Shown here: piece by piece, positions 16,330 to 24,303 of the stretch
How positions within the stretch are numbered: the first letter of the stretch is position 1
Layout: every line of letters starts with the position of its first letter
Source: Colwellia sp.
GTDB lineage: Bacteria; Pseudomonadota; Gammaproteobacteria; Enterobacterales; Alteromonadaceae
Direction: 5' to 3'
NCBI GenBank assembly: GCA_029938115.1
Contig: JAPYOP010000051.1
Span: 1-32,609, forward strand
Length of the DNA: 32,609 nt
Position numbers and translations under genes: made by a program
Notes under the pieces: generated by a model
Databases searched by the model: none
What the model saw: only the letters and a program-made list of their open reading frames with translations
Told to the model about the DNA's origin: nothing

Positions 16330-18795
16330 ATGATTTCAACAAAAGTATCAATTCCTGAAAAAGCGCAAGTTGTCATTGTTGGCGGTGGCATTATTGGCTG
16401 TAGCGTTGCCTACCACCTAACTAAGTTAGGTTATAACGATGTGGTGATACTGGAAAAAGATCAACTAACGTCTGGAACAACATGGCATGCTGCGGGCTTA
16501 ATTGTTTCAGGTTTGTTAAGTGATGAAACAAGTGCCGATATGTTTACTTATGGTCGAGACCTTTATAGTCGGCTTGAACAAGAAACTGGCTTGGCAACAG
16601 GTTTTAAATCAGTCGGTTATTTACAAGTTGCTTGTAATACAGAAAGATTAGAAGAGATGCGCCGCAGTGCTTCGTTTATGCGAACTCGAGGCATTGATTG
16701 CCATGAAATTTCGGTCGAAAAAGCTAAAGTGCTTTGGCCACTAGCAAAATTTGAGGATGTTATTGCTGCTTTTTATACCGCTGAAGATGGTCGTGCTAAC
16801 CCTGTTGATTTAACCATGTCTTTGGCCAGAGGCGCAAAAATGGGCGGCGCTAATATTATTGAAGGCGTAAGTGTAACCGGAATAAAACAGGAAAGTGGCA
16901 AAGCGACGGGTGTTACCACCAGTATGGGTGATATTGAGGCGACTTTCGTGGTCAATTGTGCAGGTATGTGGGCGCGGCAATTTGGTGAAATGGCTGGGGT
17001 GAGTTTACCACTGCAAGCTGCAGAGCATTATTATTTAATTACCGACGATATGACGGGAATGCATAGAGATTTGCCAATATTGGAAGACCCCGACAGTTTT
17101 GCTTATTACCGTGAAGAGGTCGGCAGTTTAATGATAGGTTTATTTGAGCCTGTTGCTAAAGCGTGGAATCTAGAACATATACCCGAGAACTTTGTTTTTG
17201 GTGAAATTCAACCTGATTGGGAGCGGATGACGACGTTTCTTGAAAAAGCTTATGAACGAGTTCCCGATGCCGTTGAACTGGGTATTCGCAAGTTTTTTTG
17301 TGGCCCAGAAAGTTTTACCCCTGATTTGTCACCCTTAGTCGGTGAAACTTCAGAGTTGAAAAATTTCTTTGTCGCTTGTGGCCTTAATTCATTAGGTATT
17401 TTATCTGCGGGTGGAATTGGACGATTACTGGCGCAGTGGATAGTTGATGGTCGCCCTGATATGGATGTAACGGCACTTAATGTTAATCGTTTTCATCCTT
17501 GCCAGAGAAACCCAAAGTATCGCGATGATCGCATAGTGGAAGTATTGGGTAAAATGTATGAATCTCATTATCCTAATTTAGGTATGAGTAGTGCACGTAA
17601 TGTTAAACAGTCAGTATTACATGAAAGACTGAAAGCAGCAGGCGCATTTTTCATAGAAAGTGCTGGTTGGGAAATTGCCGATTGGTATGCTCCTGAGGGA
17701 CAAAAAGCAGAAATAAGCCAATATAGCTGGGGACGACAAAACTGGTTTCCATACCATGAAGCTGCTCATCATGCTTGTCGTAATGACGTAATTCTGATGG
17801 ATATGTCGTTTATGGGCAAATTTTTAGTGCAAGGAAATGATGCAGAAAAAGTACTAAACAATATTTGCTGTAATGATGTTTCATTGGCACCAGGGCGTAT
17901 TGTTTATACTCAATGGGTTAATGATATTGGTGGTCTTGAAGCTGACTTAACCGTTACTCAATTAGCTGATAATCAATTTATGGTGATCTGCTCTGATACT
18001 ACCCACGGTCATGTCAAAATGTGGATGGATAGAAATATTCCCAAAGAGGCACATGCTTTTGTTACCGATGTCACTTCTAGTTATACACAAATCAATCTTC
18101 ACGGTCCAAAATCCCGTGAATTGATGACAGCACTAACTTCTGTTGATGTTAGTAATGACGCCTTTCCTTATTTATCAGCGAAAGACATTGATATTGATTA
18201 TGCCCGAGTCATTGCTATACGGGTTACCTATGTGGGTGAATTAGGTTGGGAGCTTTATATTCCAACAGAACATGCTTTACAAGTTTATGACAGGATTGTA
18301 GCTGCAGGTAAAGTCTATAATCTTTGCCACGCCGGTTTGCAAACGCTAAATAGTTTACGTTTAGAAAAAGGCTATCGAGATTACGGTCATGATATCGATA
18401 ATATTGATACACCACTTGAAGCGGGCTTAGGTTTTGCAGTGAAATTAGATAAACCTGGTGGTTTCATCGGTCGAGATGCGTTAGCAAAACAAAAAGCCGA
18501 AGGAGGGCTTAAACGACGACTATTACAATTCAAACTCGATGATCCTGAGCCGTTATTACATCATGCTGAATTGATTTACCGTAATGGTCTATTTGCTGGT
18601 TATATGAGGGCAGGCGCTTATGGTTTTACGCTAGGCGCATCTGTGGGTTTAGGTTTTGTTGAGTCAGAGCATTTTATAACCGCTGAACATGTGAATGAAG
18701 ACCTATGGGAAATTGAGATTGCTGATGTGCGCTATAAAGCGCAGGCTTCATTAAGGCCATTCTTTGATCCTAAGATGGAGCGTATTAAATGCTGA
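16330..18795 (+). CDS. dimethylglycine/sarcosine dehydrogenase-type FAD-GcvT fusion
   Basis: 821 residues in three parts: an FAD-dependent DAO domain (about 10-375), a short FAO central domain (to about 435), and a GcvT-like folate domain with C-terminal barrel (about 440-815). The FAD motif is VIVGGGIIGCSVAYHL (15-30). H53 in TSGTTWHAAGL is the position of the covalently FAD-linked histidine in mammalian DMGDH and SARDH. The folate half has GELGWELYIP and LNSLRLEKGYRDYGHD. The enzyme is expected to oxidise an N-methyl group and hand the carbon to THF as 5,10-methylene-THF. Dimethylglycine or sarcosine is the most probable substrate; related N-methyl amino acids are possible. The ribosome site is weak. 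It lies 49 bp after glyA, and the GFA gene follows by 28 bp. Confidence 0.88.
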   Translation: MISTKVSIPEKAQVVIVGGGIIGCSVAYHLTKLGYNDVVILEKDQLTSGTTWHAAGLIVSGLLSDETSADMFTYGRDLYSRLEQETGLATGFKSVGYLQVACNTERLEEMRRSASFMRTRGIDCHEISVEKAKVLWPLAKFEDVIAAFYTAEDGRANPVDLTMSLARGAKMGGANIIEGVSVTGIKQESGKATGVTTSMGDIEATFVVNCAGMWARQFGEMAGVSLPLQAAEHYYLITDDMTGMHRDLPILEDPDSFAYYREEVGSLMIGLFEPVAKAWNLEHIPENFVFGEIQPDWERMTTFLEKAYERVPDAVELGIRKFFCGPESFTPDLSPLVGETSELKNFFVACGLNSLGILSAGGIGRLLAQWIVDGRPDMDVTALNVNRFHPCQRNPKYRDDRIVEVLGKMYESHYPNLGMSSARNVKQSVLHERLKAAGAFFIESAGWEIADWYAPEGQKAEISQYSWGRQNWFPYHEAAHHACRNDVILMDMSFMGKFLVQGNDAEKVLNNICCNDVSLAPGRIVYTQWVNDIGGLEADLTVTQLADNQFMVICSDTTHGHVKMWMDRNIPKEAHAFVTDVTSSYTQINLHGPKSRELMTALTSVDVSNDAFPYLSAKDIDIDYARVIAIRVTYVGELGWELYIPTEHALQVYDRIVAAGKVYNLCHAGLQTLNSLRLEKGYRDYGHDIDNIDTPLEAGLGFAVKLDKPGGFIGRDALAKQKAEGGLKRRLLQFKLDDPEPLLHHAELIYRNGLFAGYMRAGAYGFTLGASVGLGFVESEHFITAEHVNEDLWEIEIADVRYKAQASLRPFFDPKMERIKC

Positions 18796-18823
18796 TTTTT
18801 TATAGTACTTTTGGAGAGAGAAT

Positions 18824-19225
18824 ATGATAAGTGGTCATTGTGAGTGCGGTACAATAAGGTTCGAAGTAAAAGGTGAGATAAACGATTTTAGTCATTGCCA
18901 CTGTAGTCAATGTAGAAGACTTCACGGTAGTGCCTTCGCGACTTTCGCTGGCGTTAAAAAAAGTGAGTTTTCCTATTTGTCAGGCAAACAAGAGCTTGCA
19001 AAGTATGCTTCATCAGACACCCATCAACGAGTGTTTTGTCGAAACTGCGGTTCAAATATTCTAGTTTCACTAACCGATGAGCCTGACATGCTTTATTTGT
19101 CGATGAGTGCAATAGAGGGAAATCCGACCTGTCCAGAAGGTTATCATATTTTTGTTGGTTCAAAAGCGCCTTGGCATACTATTAATGACAGCTTGTCCCA
19201 GTTCGATATGTTTCCAGCAGAGTAG
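18824..19225 (+). CDS. GFA/CENP-V-fold zinc protein
   Basis: 133 residues of the GFA (glutathione-dependent formaldehyde-activating) family. Zinc-ligand cysteines are visible in CECGTIRF (6-13), CHCSQCRRLHGSAF (27-40) and FCRNCGSN (near 68-75), the canonical three-cluster layout. The founding member Gfa was proposed to speed formation of S-hydroxymethylglutathione from formaldehyde and glutathione, but many members have other or unknown roles. Next to N-demethylases, which can leak formaldehyde, a part in formaldehyde handling fits the context but is not proven. GGAGAG precedes the ATG. It is likely in the operon with the 16330 gene. Confidence 0.87.
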   Translation: MISGHCECGTIRFEVKGEINDFSHCHCSQCRRLHGSAFATFAGVKKSEFSYLSGKQELAKYASSDTHQRVFCRNCGSNILVSLTDEPDMLYLSMSAIEGNPTCPEGYHIFVGSKAPWHTINDSLSQFDMFPAE

Positions 19226-19278
19226 CTCTGTTTGAATTTATATCAATTTAACTTATTTTAAAGTAAAGCGAGGAAACT

Positions 19279-19788
19279 ATGAAAGCTTTTGCTCTTATTC
19301 TGTGGAGTGCATTAATGCTGTTTTTGGGCAGTTTATATAATGCCAATTCGAGCGCCGAAACAGATAGTCAAGTTAGTCAATCTTCTTCGGCAGCAAATGT
19401 CACTGATGTTGAAAAACAAATTATTCGATTAGATCGAATACGGTTGTCGGGGAAAAATTTAGGAAAATATGCACCTTATGAACCAGAACAAGGTGATCTA
19501 ATTGCTCGTGGTTATGACTATTATTACAGCACAGATAATAATTTTGGTATTGGTGTTTGGGAAAGTAAACCAGGGGAAATGACTTATACCGATTTAGCGT
19601 ATGATGAATTAATGTTTGTGCTTGATGGTAGTTTAGTCATGAAAAATCAACAGGGAGAAGTGGAAACATTTGATTCAGGTGAGGGGTTAATATTACCTAA
19701 AGGATGGTCAGGAACATTGGTTGTACCTGAAGGAGGCGTTCGAAAAATTTGGGTCTCCTATATGGGTGGTATTAAAGGTAACGAGTAA
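19279..19788 (+). CDS. exported cupin-domain protein
   Basis: 169 residues. Residues 1-27 look like a signal peptide (short start, hydrophobic ALILWSALMLFLGSLY, then small residues before ETDSQ). The remainder is one cupin barrel of the EutQ/ureidoglycine-aminohydrolase-like type (GVWESKPGEMTYTDLAYDELMFVLDGSLVM, then EGLILPKGWSGTLVVPEGGVRKIWVSYMGG). The usual metal-binding histidines of cupin motif 1 are not obvious. It is predicted periplasmic, or outer-face if anchored, unlike its cytosolic neighbours. GAGGA precedes the ATG. Role unknown; it may bind or modify substrate before uptake. Confidence 0.8.
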   Translation: MKAFALILWSALMLFLGSLYNANSSAETDSQVSQSSSAANVTDVEKQIIRLDRIRLSGKNLGKYAPYEPEQGDLIARGYDYYYSTDNNFGIGVWESKPGEMTYTDLAYDELMFVLDGSLVMKNQQGEVETFDSGEGLILPKGWSGTLVVPEGGVRKIWVSYMGGIKGNE

Positions 19789-19849
19789 ATAAGTAACTAA
19801 TTTAATAGATAATTCAATTTTAAATTGTAAGTAATAGGAATAGTAGGGT

Positions 19850-20707
19850 ATGAGTGCGAAGTATTTATCAGGCACAGAGGTTGCTAAAGCAATATTAAAT
19901 GACGTTCATGAGCAAGTGGAAGTACTAAAAGAAAAAGGCATTGTTCCAGGCTTAGGCACCATTTTAGTTGGTGGCGATCTGGCCAGCGCGGGTTATGTTA
20001 GAAAAAAACATCAAACATGCGCTGAAGTGGGGGTAAGTTCATTTAATATTGATATTGCGGAGGATGCTTCTCAAAAAGATTTGATGGCTGCTATTGAGTC
20101 CTTCAACAACAATGACGAGGTAGATGCATATATATTGCAATACCCACTGCCTAAGCAATTTGATTTCAACGCAGCAATGAGTGCTATGTTAGCCAGTAAA
20201 GATGCTGATGGTTTACATCCTGAAAATCTTGGGAAGTTAGTTTTACAAGAAGAGGGCCCATTGCCGTGCACCCCTGCTGGTATTGTTGAAATACTAAAGC
20301 ACTATAACATTGACGTTTCAGGCAAGAATGTTGTTGTGGTTGGTCGAGGAACCACTCTAGGTAGGCCGCTATCATTATTATTATCTATGAAAGCAGATGG
20401 ATGCAATGCAGCGGTTACTACAGTACATTCAGGTGTAGCAAACATTGATCATTATACATTACAAGCAGACATAATAATTTGCGCTGTCGGAATCCATAAT
20501 TTTATAAAACCAGCAATGGTAAAAGCTGGAGCGGTAGTTATCAGTGGCGGCATTTCTTGGGATGGTAAAAAATTATTGCCAGATGTTGCTGAAACGGTAG
20601 GTGAAAAAGCACAATGGATAACCCCAAGAATTGGTGGCGTAGGGCCAACAACGGTTGCTATGCTCTTAAAAAACACGGTATTGGCTGCTCAAAAAAGAGC
20701 TATGTGA
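19850..20707 (+). CDS. folD: methylene-THF dehydrogenase/cyclohydrolase
   Basis: 285 residues, the usual FolD size. Y-V-R-K-K near residue 49 keeps the catalytic Y-x3-K, DADGLHP matches the conserved DVDGFHP, VVGRGTTLGRPLSLLL is the nucleotide-binding turn (usually GRSxxVGxP), and IGGVGPTTVAML the C-terminal signature. It oxidises 5,10-methylene-THF to methenyl-THF and hydrolyses that to 10-formyl-THF, producing NADPH. Behind two THF-linked demethylases it would drain surplus C1 units. The sequence differs somewhat from the usual housekeeping form at the nucleotide turn (GRG rather than GRS), consistent with a dedicated second copy. Gene gap to the cupin is 61 bp. Confidence 0.93.
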   Translation: MSAKYLSGTEVAKAILNDVHEQVEVLKEKGIVPGLGTILVGGDLASAGYVRKKHQTCAEVGVSSFNIDIAEDASQKDLMAAIESFNNNDEVDAYILQYPLPKQFDFNAAMSAMLASKDADGLHPENLGKLVLQEEGPLPCTPAGIVEILKHYNIDVSGKNVVVVGRGTTLGRPLSLLLSMKADGCNAAVTTVHSGVANIDHYTLQADIIICAVGIHNFIKPAMVKAGAVVISGGISWDGKKLLPDVAETVGEKAQWITPRIGGVGPTTVAMLLKNTVLAAQKRAM

Positions 20708-20725
20708 GCAGTTATGAGAAATGGC

Positions 20726-20755
20726 AAACGTATTAGTGTTTTTTTTTATACGTTT
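20726..20755 (+). terminator. imperfect terminator-like inverted repeat after folD
   Basis: AAACGTAT (20726-20733) pairs with ATACGTTT (20748-20755). The loop contains the T-run, so the T-tract does not follow the stem as in a normal terminator. It is a weak call, but the position at the end of a long operon fits. Confidence 0.3.
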
Positions 20756-20822
20756 CATTCAGTTAGTGATTATGTGAAAATTACTTTTTAAGATAATTAA
20801 CCTAATATATTTTGCTGGTTAC

Positions 20823-20837
20823 TACCCATTTGTGGTA
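20823..20837 (+). promoter_or_regulatory. TACCC-N5-GGGTA operator, site 6 (TMADH-like/XRE operon)
   Basis: TACCCATTTGTGGTA matches the motif with one change in the right half. A perfect TATAAT (20861-20866) lies 23 bp beyond its edge, about 46 bp before the ATG at 20913. Where a -35 should be, GGTGAT is a poor match. The operator centre would be near position -43, as for an activator site overlapping the -35 region. Confidence 0.6.
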
Positions 20838-20912
20838 GGTGATAAGTTGGTATTCTAAGCTATAATTTTCTTAGCCAATATCATCTTATAATAATAAAAC
20901 TGGAATTAAGTT

Positions 20913-22979
20913 ATGACCCGAGATCCCCGCTTTGATATTCTTTTTGAGCCTTTGAAAATTGGCCCTGTAACGGCAAAAAACCGTTTCTATCAAGTGCCTC
21001 ACTGTACAGGAATGGGATGGCAACGGCCTAATATGTTAGCTGAAATGCGTGGCATTAAAGCAGAAGGTGGCTGGGGGGTAGTTAATACTGAATATTGTTC
21101 TATTCATCCCAGCTCAGATGATTTGTTTTGTCCCTATGCTTCATTATGGGATGAATCTGATGTTAGAGCACATCGGATGATGACAGAGAAAGTGCACGAA
21201 CATGGTGCGTTAGCAGGTGTTGAACTATGGTACAGCGGTGCGCCAGCTTCTAATCTTTACACTCGAGAAATTCCCTTTGATGTAAATTCAAAACCCAGTT
21301 GGAAAGGATTTCCATATCAATCTAGAAAAATGGATAAACAAGATTTTAAAGACCTTCGCCAATGGTATCGAGATGCAGCCTTAAGAGCTAAAGATGCAGG
21401 GTTTGATATTGTTTACGCCTATGCCAATCACGATGATTTATTGCATAATTTTCAACGCACTGGCACTAATGATCGCACCGATGGATATGGAGGCTCAGTA
21501 CAAAACCGTTCTCGACTGCTTCGTGAAACCATTGAAGTGTTAAAAGAGGCCGTTGGCGAAACTATGGCCGTGGCTGTTAGGTTTTCTCCTGATGATGATC
21601 ATATGAGAAATAACAAGCCGGTTACTGATGAAACCAGAGAGTTTTTTATGCAGGTTGCTGAATTACCTGACTTATGGGATGTTACAGCAGCGAGTTGGGA
21701 TATTGAACTGGGTACTTCACGCTTTGTTAACGAGGGTGGTAACGAACCCTATATGAGCTACGTTAAGGAAATGACCACTAAACCTGTTGTTGCTGTTGGT
21801 CGCTTTACTTCGCCAGATACTATGGTTAACCAAATTAAGCGTGGTGTTGTTGATATGATAGGCGCAGCAAGACCTTCTATTGCTGATCCCTTTCTACCCA
21901 AAAAAGTGGAAGAAGGACGCTATGAAGACATACGTGAATGTATTGGCTGTAATATGTGTTATACCGGTGACCAACTAGGTGTGCCAATTCGTTGCACTCA
22001 AAACCCGACTATGGGTGAAGAATGGCGCCGTGGTTGGCATCCTGAGAGAGTGCCGGCGAAAAAATCTGAAAGTTCAGTGTTGGTGATAGGTGCCGGTCCA
22101 GCAGGGCTTGAAGCAACTCATACTTTAGGTAAACGTGGTTATAATGTCATGCTTTCTGAAGCTCGAACTGAATTAGGTGGACGTGTAACACTTGAATCAC
22201 GCTTACCTTCTTTAAGTGAGTGGGCGCGAGTGAAAGATTATCGAGAAGAGCAATTTTTAAAACTACCTAATGTTGATGTATATCTCGACAGTTACTTAAG
22301 TGCTGAAGATGCTTTACTAGCAGAAGCAGATCATATTGTTATAGCTACGGGTGCTAAATGGCGAGCAGATGGCTTTGGGAGAACTAATACACTTTGTATA
22401 GAGAGCTTAGGTTCTACTGAGCAAACCTTTACACCTGACGATATTATGGCAGGGCGCTTACCTAAAGGGCGTGTCATTGTTTTTGATGATGACTATTACT
22501 ACATGGGACCGGTAATAGCCGAAATGTTACAAAAGCTAGGGTGTCAGGTGACCTTTGTGTCAACCACTAACATGGCTTGTTCATTTGGCGTTTATACAAC
22601 AGAACAACCAACCGCTCAAAAGTCATTAATTAATGCGGGTATAAAAATGGTTTTCTCACAAAATATAGAGTCTTATGATGGTGAAAATGTTGAATTGAGT
22701 TGTATGTATACAGAGCAACCATCAATGTTGAAAGCCGATGCTATTGTTATGATTACCGCCCGTTTACCAACAGACAAGCTTTATTATCAGTTACAAGATT
22801 TAATGGTTGCAGGAAAAGCGGGTACTACTAAATCTATCCGTCGCATTGGTGATTGTGAAGCGCCAGCACCTATTGCCTCTGCCGTATACTCGGGTAGAAA
22901 ATATGCATTAGATTTAGATGATGACTCAGGTATTAATTACTCACTACGTCGAGATATCAACTTTAGTGTTGTTAAGTAA
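20913..22979 (+). CDS. trimethylamine dehydrogenase-like FMN/4Fe-4S flavoprotein
   Basis: 688 residues with the trimethylamine/dimethylamine/histamine dehydrogenase architecture: an FMN barrel (about 1-340), a [4Fe-4S] segment, and two nucleotide-binding domains (VLVIGAGPAGLEATHTL near 389). C31 in FYQVPHCTG matches the cysteine that binds FMN covalently in TMADH; Y170 and H173 match Y169 and H172 of its active site. C343, C346, C349 and C361 are the cluster ligands. The TMADH catalytic D267 aligns with E265. Of the TMADH aromatic bowl, Y60 and W264 are kept (Y61, W262) but W355 becomes D353, so the substrate is likely not trimethylamine itself. It is the first gene of an operon with the XRE-cupin regulator and would release formaldehyde or an aldehyde and pass electrons to a flavoprotein acceptor. 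Confidence 0.9.
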   Translation: MTRDPRFDILFEPLKIGPVTAKNRFYQVPHCTGMGWQRPNMLAEMRGIKAEGGWGVVNTEYCSIHPSSDDLFCPYASLWDESDVRAHRMMTEKVHEHGALAGVELWYSGAPASNLYTREIPFDVNSKPSWKGFPYQSRKMDKQDFKDLRQWYRDAALRAKDAGFDIVYAYANHDDLLHNFQRTGTNDRTDGYGGSVQNRSRLLRETIEVLKEAVGETMAVAVRFSPDDDHMRNNKPVTDETREFFMQVAELPDLWDVTAASWDIELGTSRFVNEGGNEPYMSYVKEMTTKPVVAVGRFTSPDTMVNQIKRGVVDMIGAARPSIADPFLPKKVEEGRYEDIRECIGCNMCYTGDQLGVPIRCTQNPTMGEEWRRGWHPERVPAKKSESSVLVIGAGPAGLEATHTLGKRGYNVMLSEARTELGGRVTLESRLPSLSEWARVKDYREEQFLKLPNVDVYLDSYLSAEDALLAEADHIVIATGAKWRADGFGRTNTLCIESLGSTEQTFTPDDIMAGRLPKGRVIVFDDDYYYMGPVIAEMLQKLGCQVTFVSTTNMACSFGVYTTEQPTAQKSLINAGIKMVFSQNIESYDGENVELSCMYTEQPSMLKADAIVMITARLPTDKLYYQLQDLMVAGKAGTTKSIRRIGDCEAPAPIASAVYSGRKYALDLDDDSGINYSLRRDINFSVVK

Positions 22980-23021
22980 ATATTCCTATAACTTGTCAGA
23001 ATAACGATTAAGGAGAGCGGC

Positions 23022-23567
23022 TTGGATGTTGGTGAACGATTAAAAAAAATACGAATTTCTAATAACTTATCTCAACGTCAGTTAGCTAAAAAATCAGGCG
23101 TAACTAATAGTACGATCTCAATGATTGAAAAAAACGGTGTTAGTCCAACTATTAACTCGTTGACCAAGGTTCTTAATTGTATTCCTATTTCATTAGATGA
23201 TTTTTTTAATGATGAAGAATTCGACATGACTCAACAAGTTATTTATTCATATGACGAATTAATTGATGTTAGCGTAGGAAATGTTGATAGCCGCTTGATT
23301 GGCAGTGCATTCCATAAGCGCCAGATGACTTTCCTTATAGAAACATATCCCAGTGAAGCGGATACTGGGATTTTTAGGCTAGAAAATAATGGAGATGAAG
23401 CTGGCTTTGTATTATCAGGTAACATAGAGCTGACAATCGATAACGAAATATATATATTGAAAACTGGCGATAGTTATTATTTTGATAAAAATAAACCACA
23501 CCGATTTAGAAATAAATTTAAAGAAGTATGCAAAGTAATCAGCGCAACCACACCGCTTATGACATAG
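23022..23567 (+). CDS. XRE-family regulator with C-terminal cupin
   Basis: 181 residues. Residues 1-60 are an XRE/Cro-type helix-turn-helix (ERLKKIRISNNLSQRQLAKK, then NSTISMIEKNGVSPTINSL). Residues about 105-175 form a small cupin (GFVLSGNIELTIDNEIYILKTGDSYYFDKNKPHRF), as in PuuR-type regulators of amine and amino-acid catabolism, where the cupin is thought to sense ligand. The start is TTG at 23022, supported by AAGGAGAG (23010-23017); there is no in-frame ATG nearby. It is the last gene after the TMADH-like gene (42-bp gap) under operator site 6. It is the leading candidate to bind the six TACCC-N5-GGGTA sites. A short hairpin overlaps its stop codon. Confidence 0.88.
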   Translation: MDVGERLKKIRISNNLSQRQLAKKSGVTNSTISMIEKNGVSPTINSLTKVLNCIPISLDDFFNDEEFDMTQQVIYSYDELIDVSVGNVDSRLIGSAFHKRQMTFLIETYPSEADTGIFRLENNGDEAGFVLSGNIELTIDNEIYILKTGDSYYFDKNKPHRFRNKFKEVCKVISATTPLMT

Positions 23568-23573
23568 TGTCAT
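23559..23573. terminator. short bidirectional hairpin between convergent genes
   Basis: ATGACA-TAG-TGTCAT folds around the stop codon of the regulator and is followed by TTTAAT on the plus strand and preceded by AT-rich bases, giving T-rich DNA on both strands. The 6-bp stem with a 3-base loop is short, so it is only a possible shared terminator with trmO. Confidence 0.35.
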
Positions 23574-23574
23574 T

Positions 23575-24303
23575 TTAATCTGAGATAGTACTGATATTTA
23601 TAACGTCTATACTTTCAAGGTTTAACATTCGCCATTGAATATTTAGATTATACAAATTCATTCCATATATTTTGTCATCATTTTTATTTTTCTTATAAGC
23701 AGGGCGTGGATCTTGCGCTAATACTTGCTTAATCAGTAATGATAATTCAGGTAAATCCTTTTTTAACTTTGTTAATGCTAATTGAGCTTGCTCAGAAAAT
23801 GCTACTGTTAAGTTAATTTGTGGCTCTGCTTGTGCAAAGCCAGCATTTGCATGAGGGAGAGAGTCAGAGTAGGGGATGTAGGGTTTTATATCAACGATAG
23901 GCGTTTGGTCTAATAAATCCATGCCTGAAATGTGTAGAATGACATCTTGATTATCAATTTCTATACTATCAAGTTTGACTACCGACATACCAATAGGGTT
24001 GGGTCTAAAGGTTGAACGTGTTGCTAATACGCCAATTTTTTTATTGCCACCTAAGCGTGGTGGCCTCACTAACGGTTTCCAGCTTTGCTTTTGAGTACCA
24101 TGAAAAATAAATAATAACCAAATATGGCTAAATTGTTCTAATTCTCTTACTGAGTCAATATTATTCACAGCACCTAAAAGTTTTACTATTCCTTTGGCTG
24201 AGCTAACCAAGCCAGGTTGTCTGGGAATAGCAAATTTTTCTTTGTAAGGGGAGTTGACTAACCCTATAGGGCTTAATGAAATATCAGATGCGTTTTCAGT
24301 CAT
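23575..24303 (-). CDS. trmO: tRNA (N6-threonylcarbamoyladenosine-37) N6-methyltransferase TrmO
   Basis: About 242 residues with the TsaA/TrmO (YaeB) fold. Typical motifs are SPIGLVNSPYKEKFAIPRQPGL near the start, SHIWLLFIFH, RPPRLGGNKKIGVLATRSTFRPNPIGMSVVKL and LDQTPIVDIKPYIPYSD. It methylates t6A at position 37 of some tRNAs using S-adenosylmethionine. The ATG at 24303 overlaps the stop of rcsF by 8 bases and gives an N-terminus of normal length; an upstream start at 24324 would overlap rcsF more and is less likely. The rcsF-trmO order is the same as in E. coli. Confidence 0.93.
   Translation of the reverse strand: MTENASDISLSPIGLVNSPYKEKFAIPRQPGLVSSAKGIVKLLGAVNNIDSVRELEQFSHIWLLFIFHGTQKQSWKPLVRPPRLGGNKKIGVLATRSTFRPNPIGMSVVKLDSIEIDNQDVILHISGMDLLDQTPIVDIKPYIPYSDSLPHANAGFAQAEPQINLTVAFSEQAQLALTKLKKDLPELSLLIKQVLAQDPRPAYKKNKNDDKIYGMNLYNLNIQWRMLNLESIDVINISTISD

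Noticed and set aside
18796-18823. Glycine riboswitch-like GGAGAG stretch before the GFA gene
   Set aside because: The gap is only 28 bases, too short for an aptamer; the bases are a normal ribosome-binding site.
20913-22979. Assignment as DgcA (dimethylglycine catabolism flavoprotein of Pseudomonas)
   Set aside because: The FYQVPHC segment with the FMN cysteine and the NTEYCSI region follow TMADH rather than the DgcA branch as I remember it.
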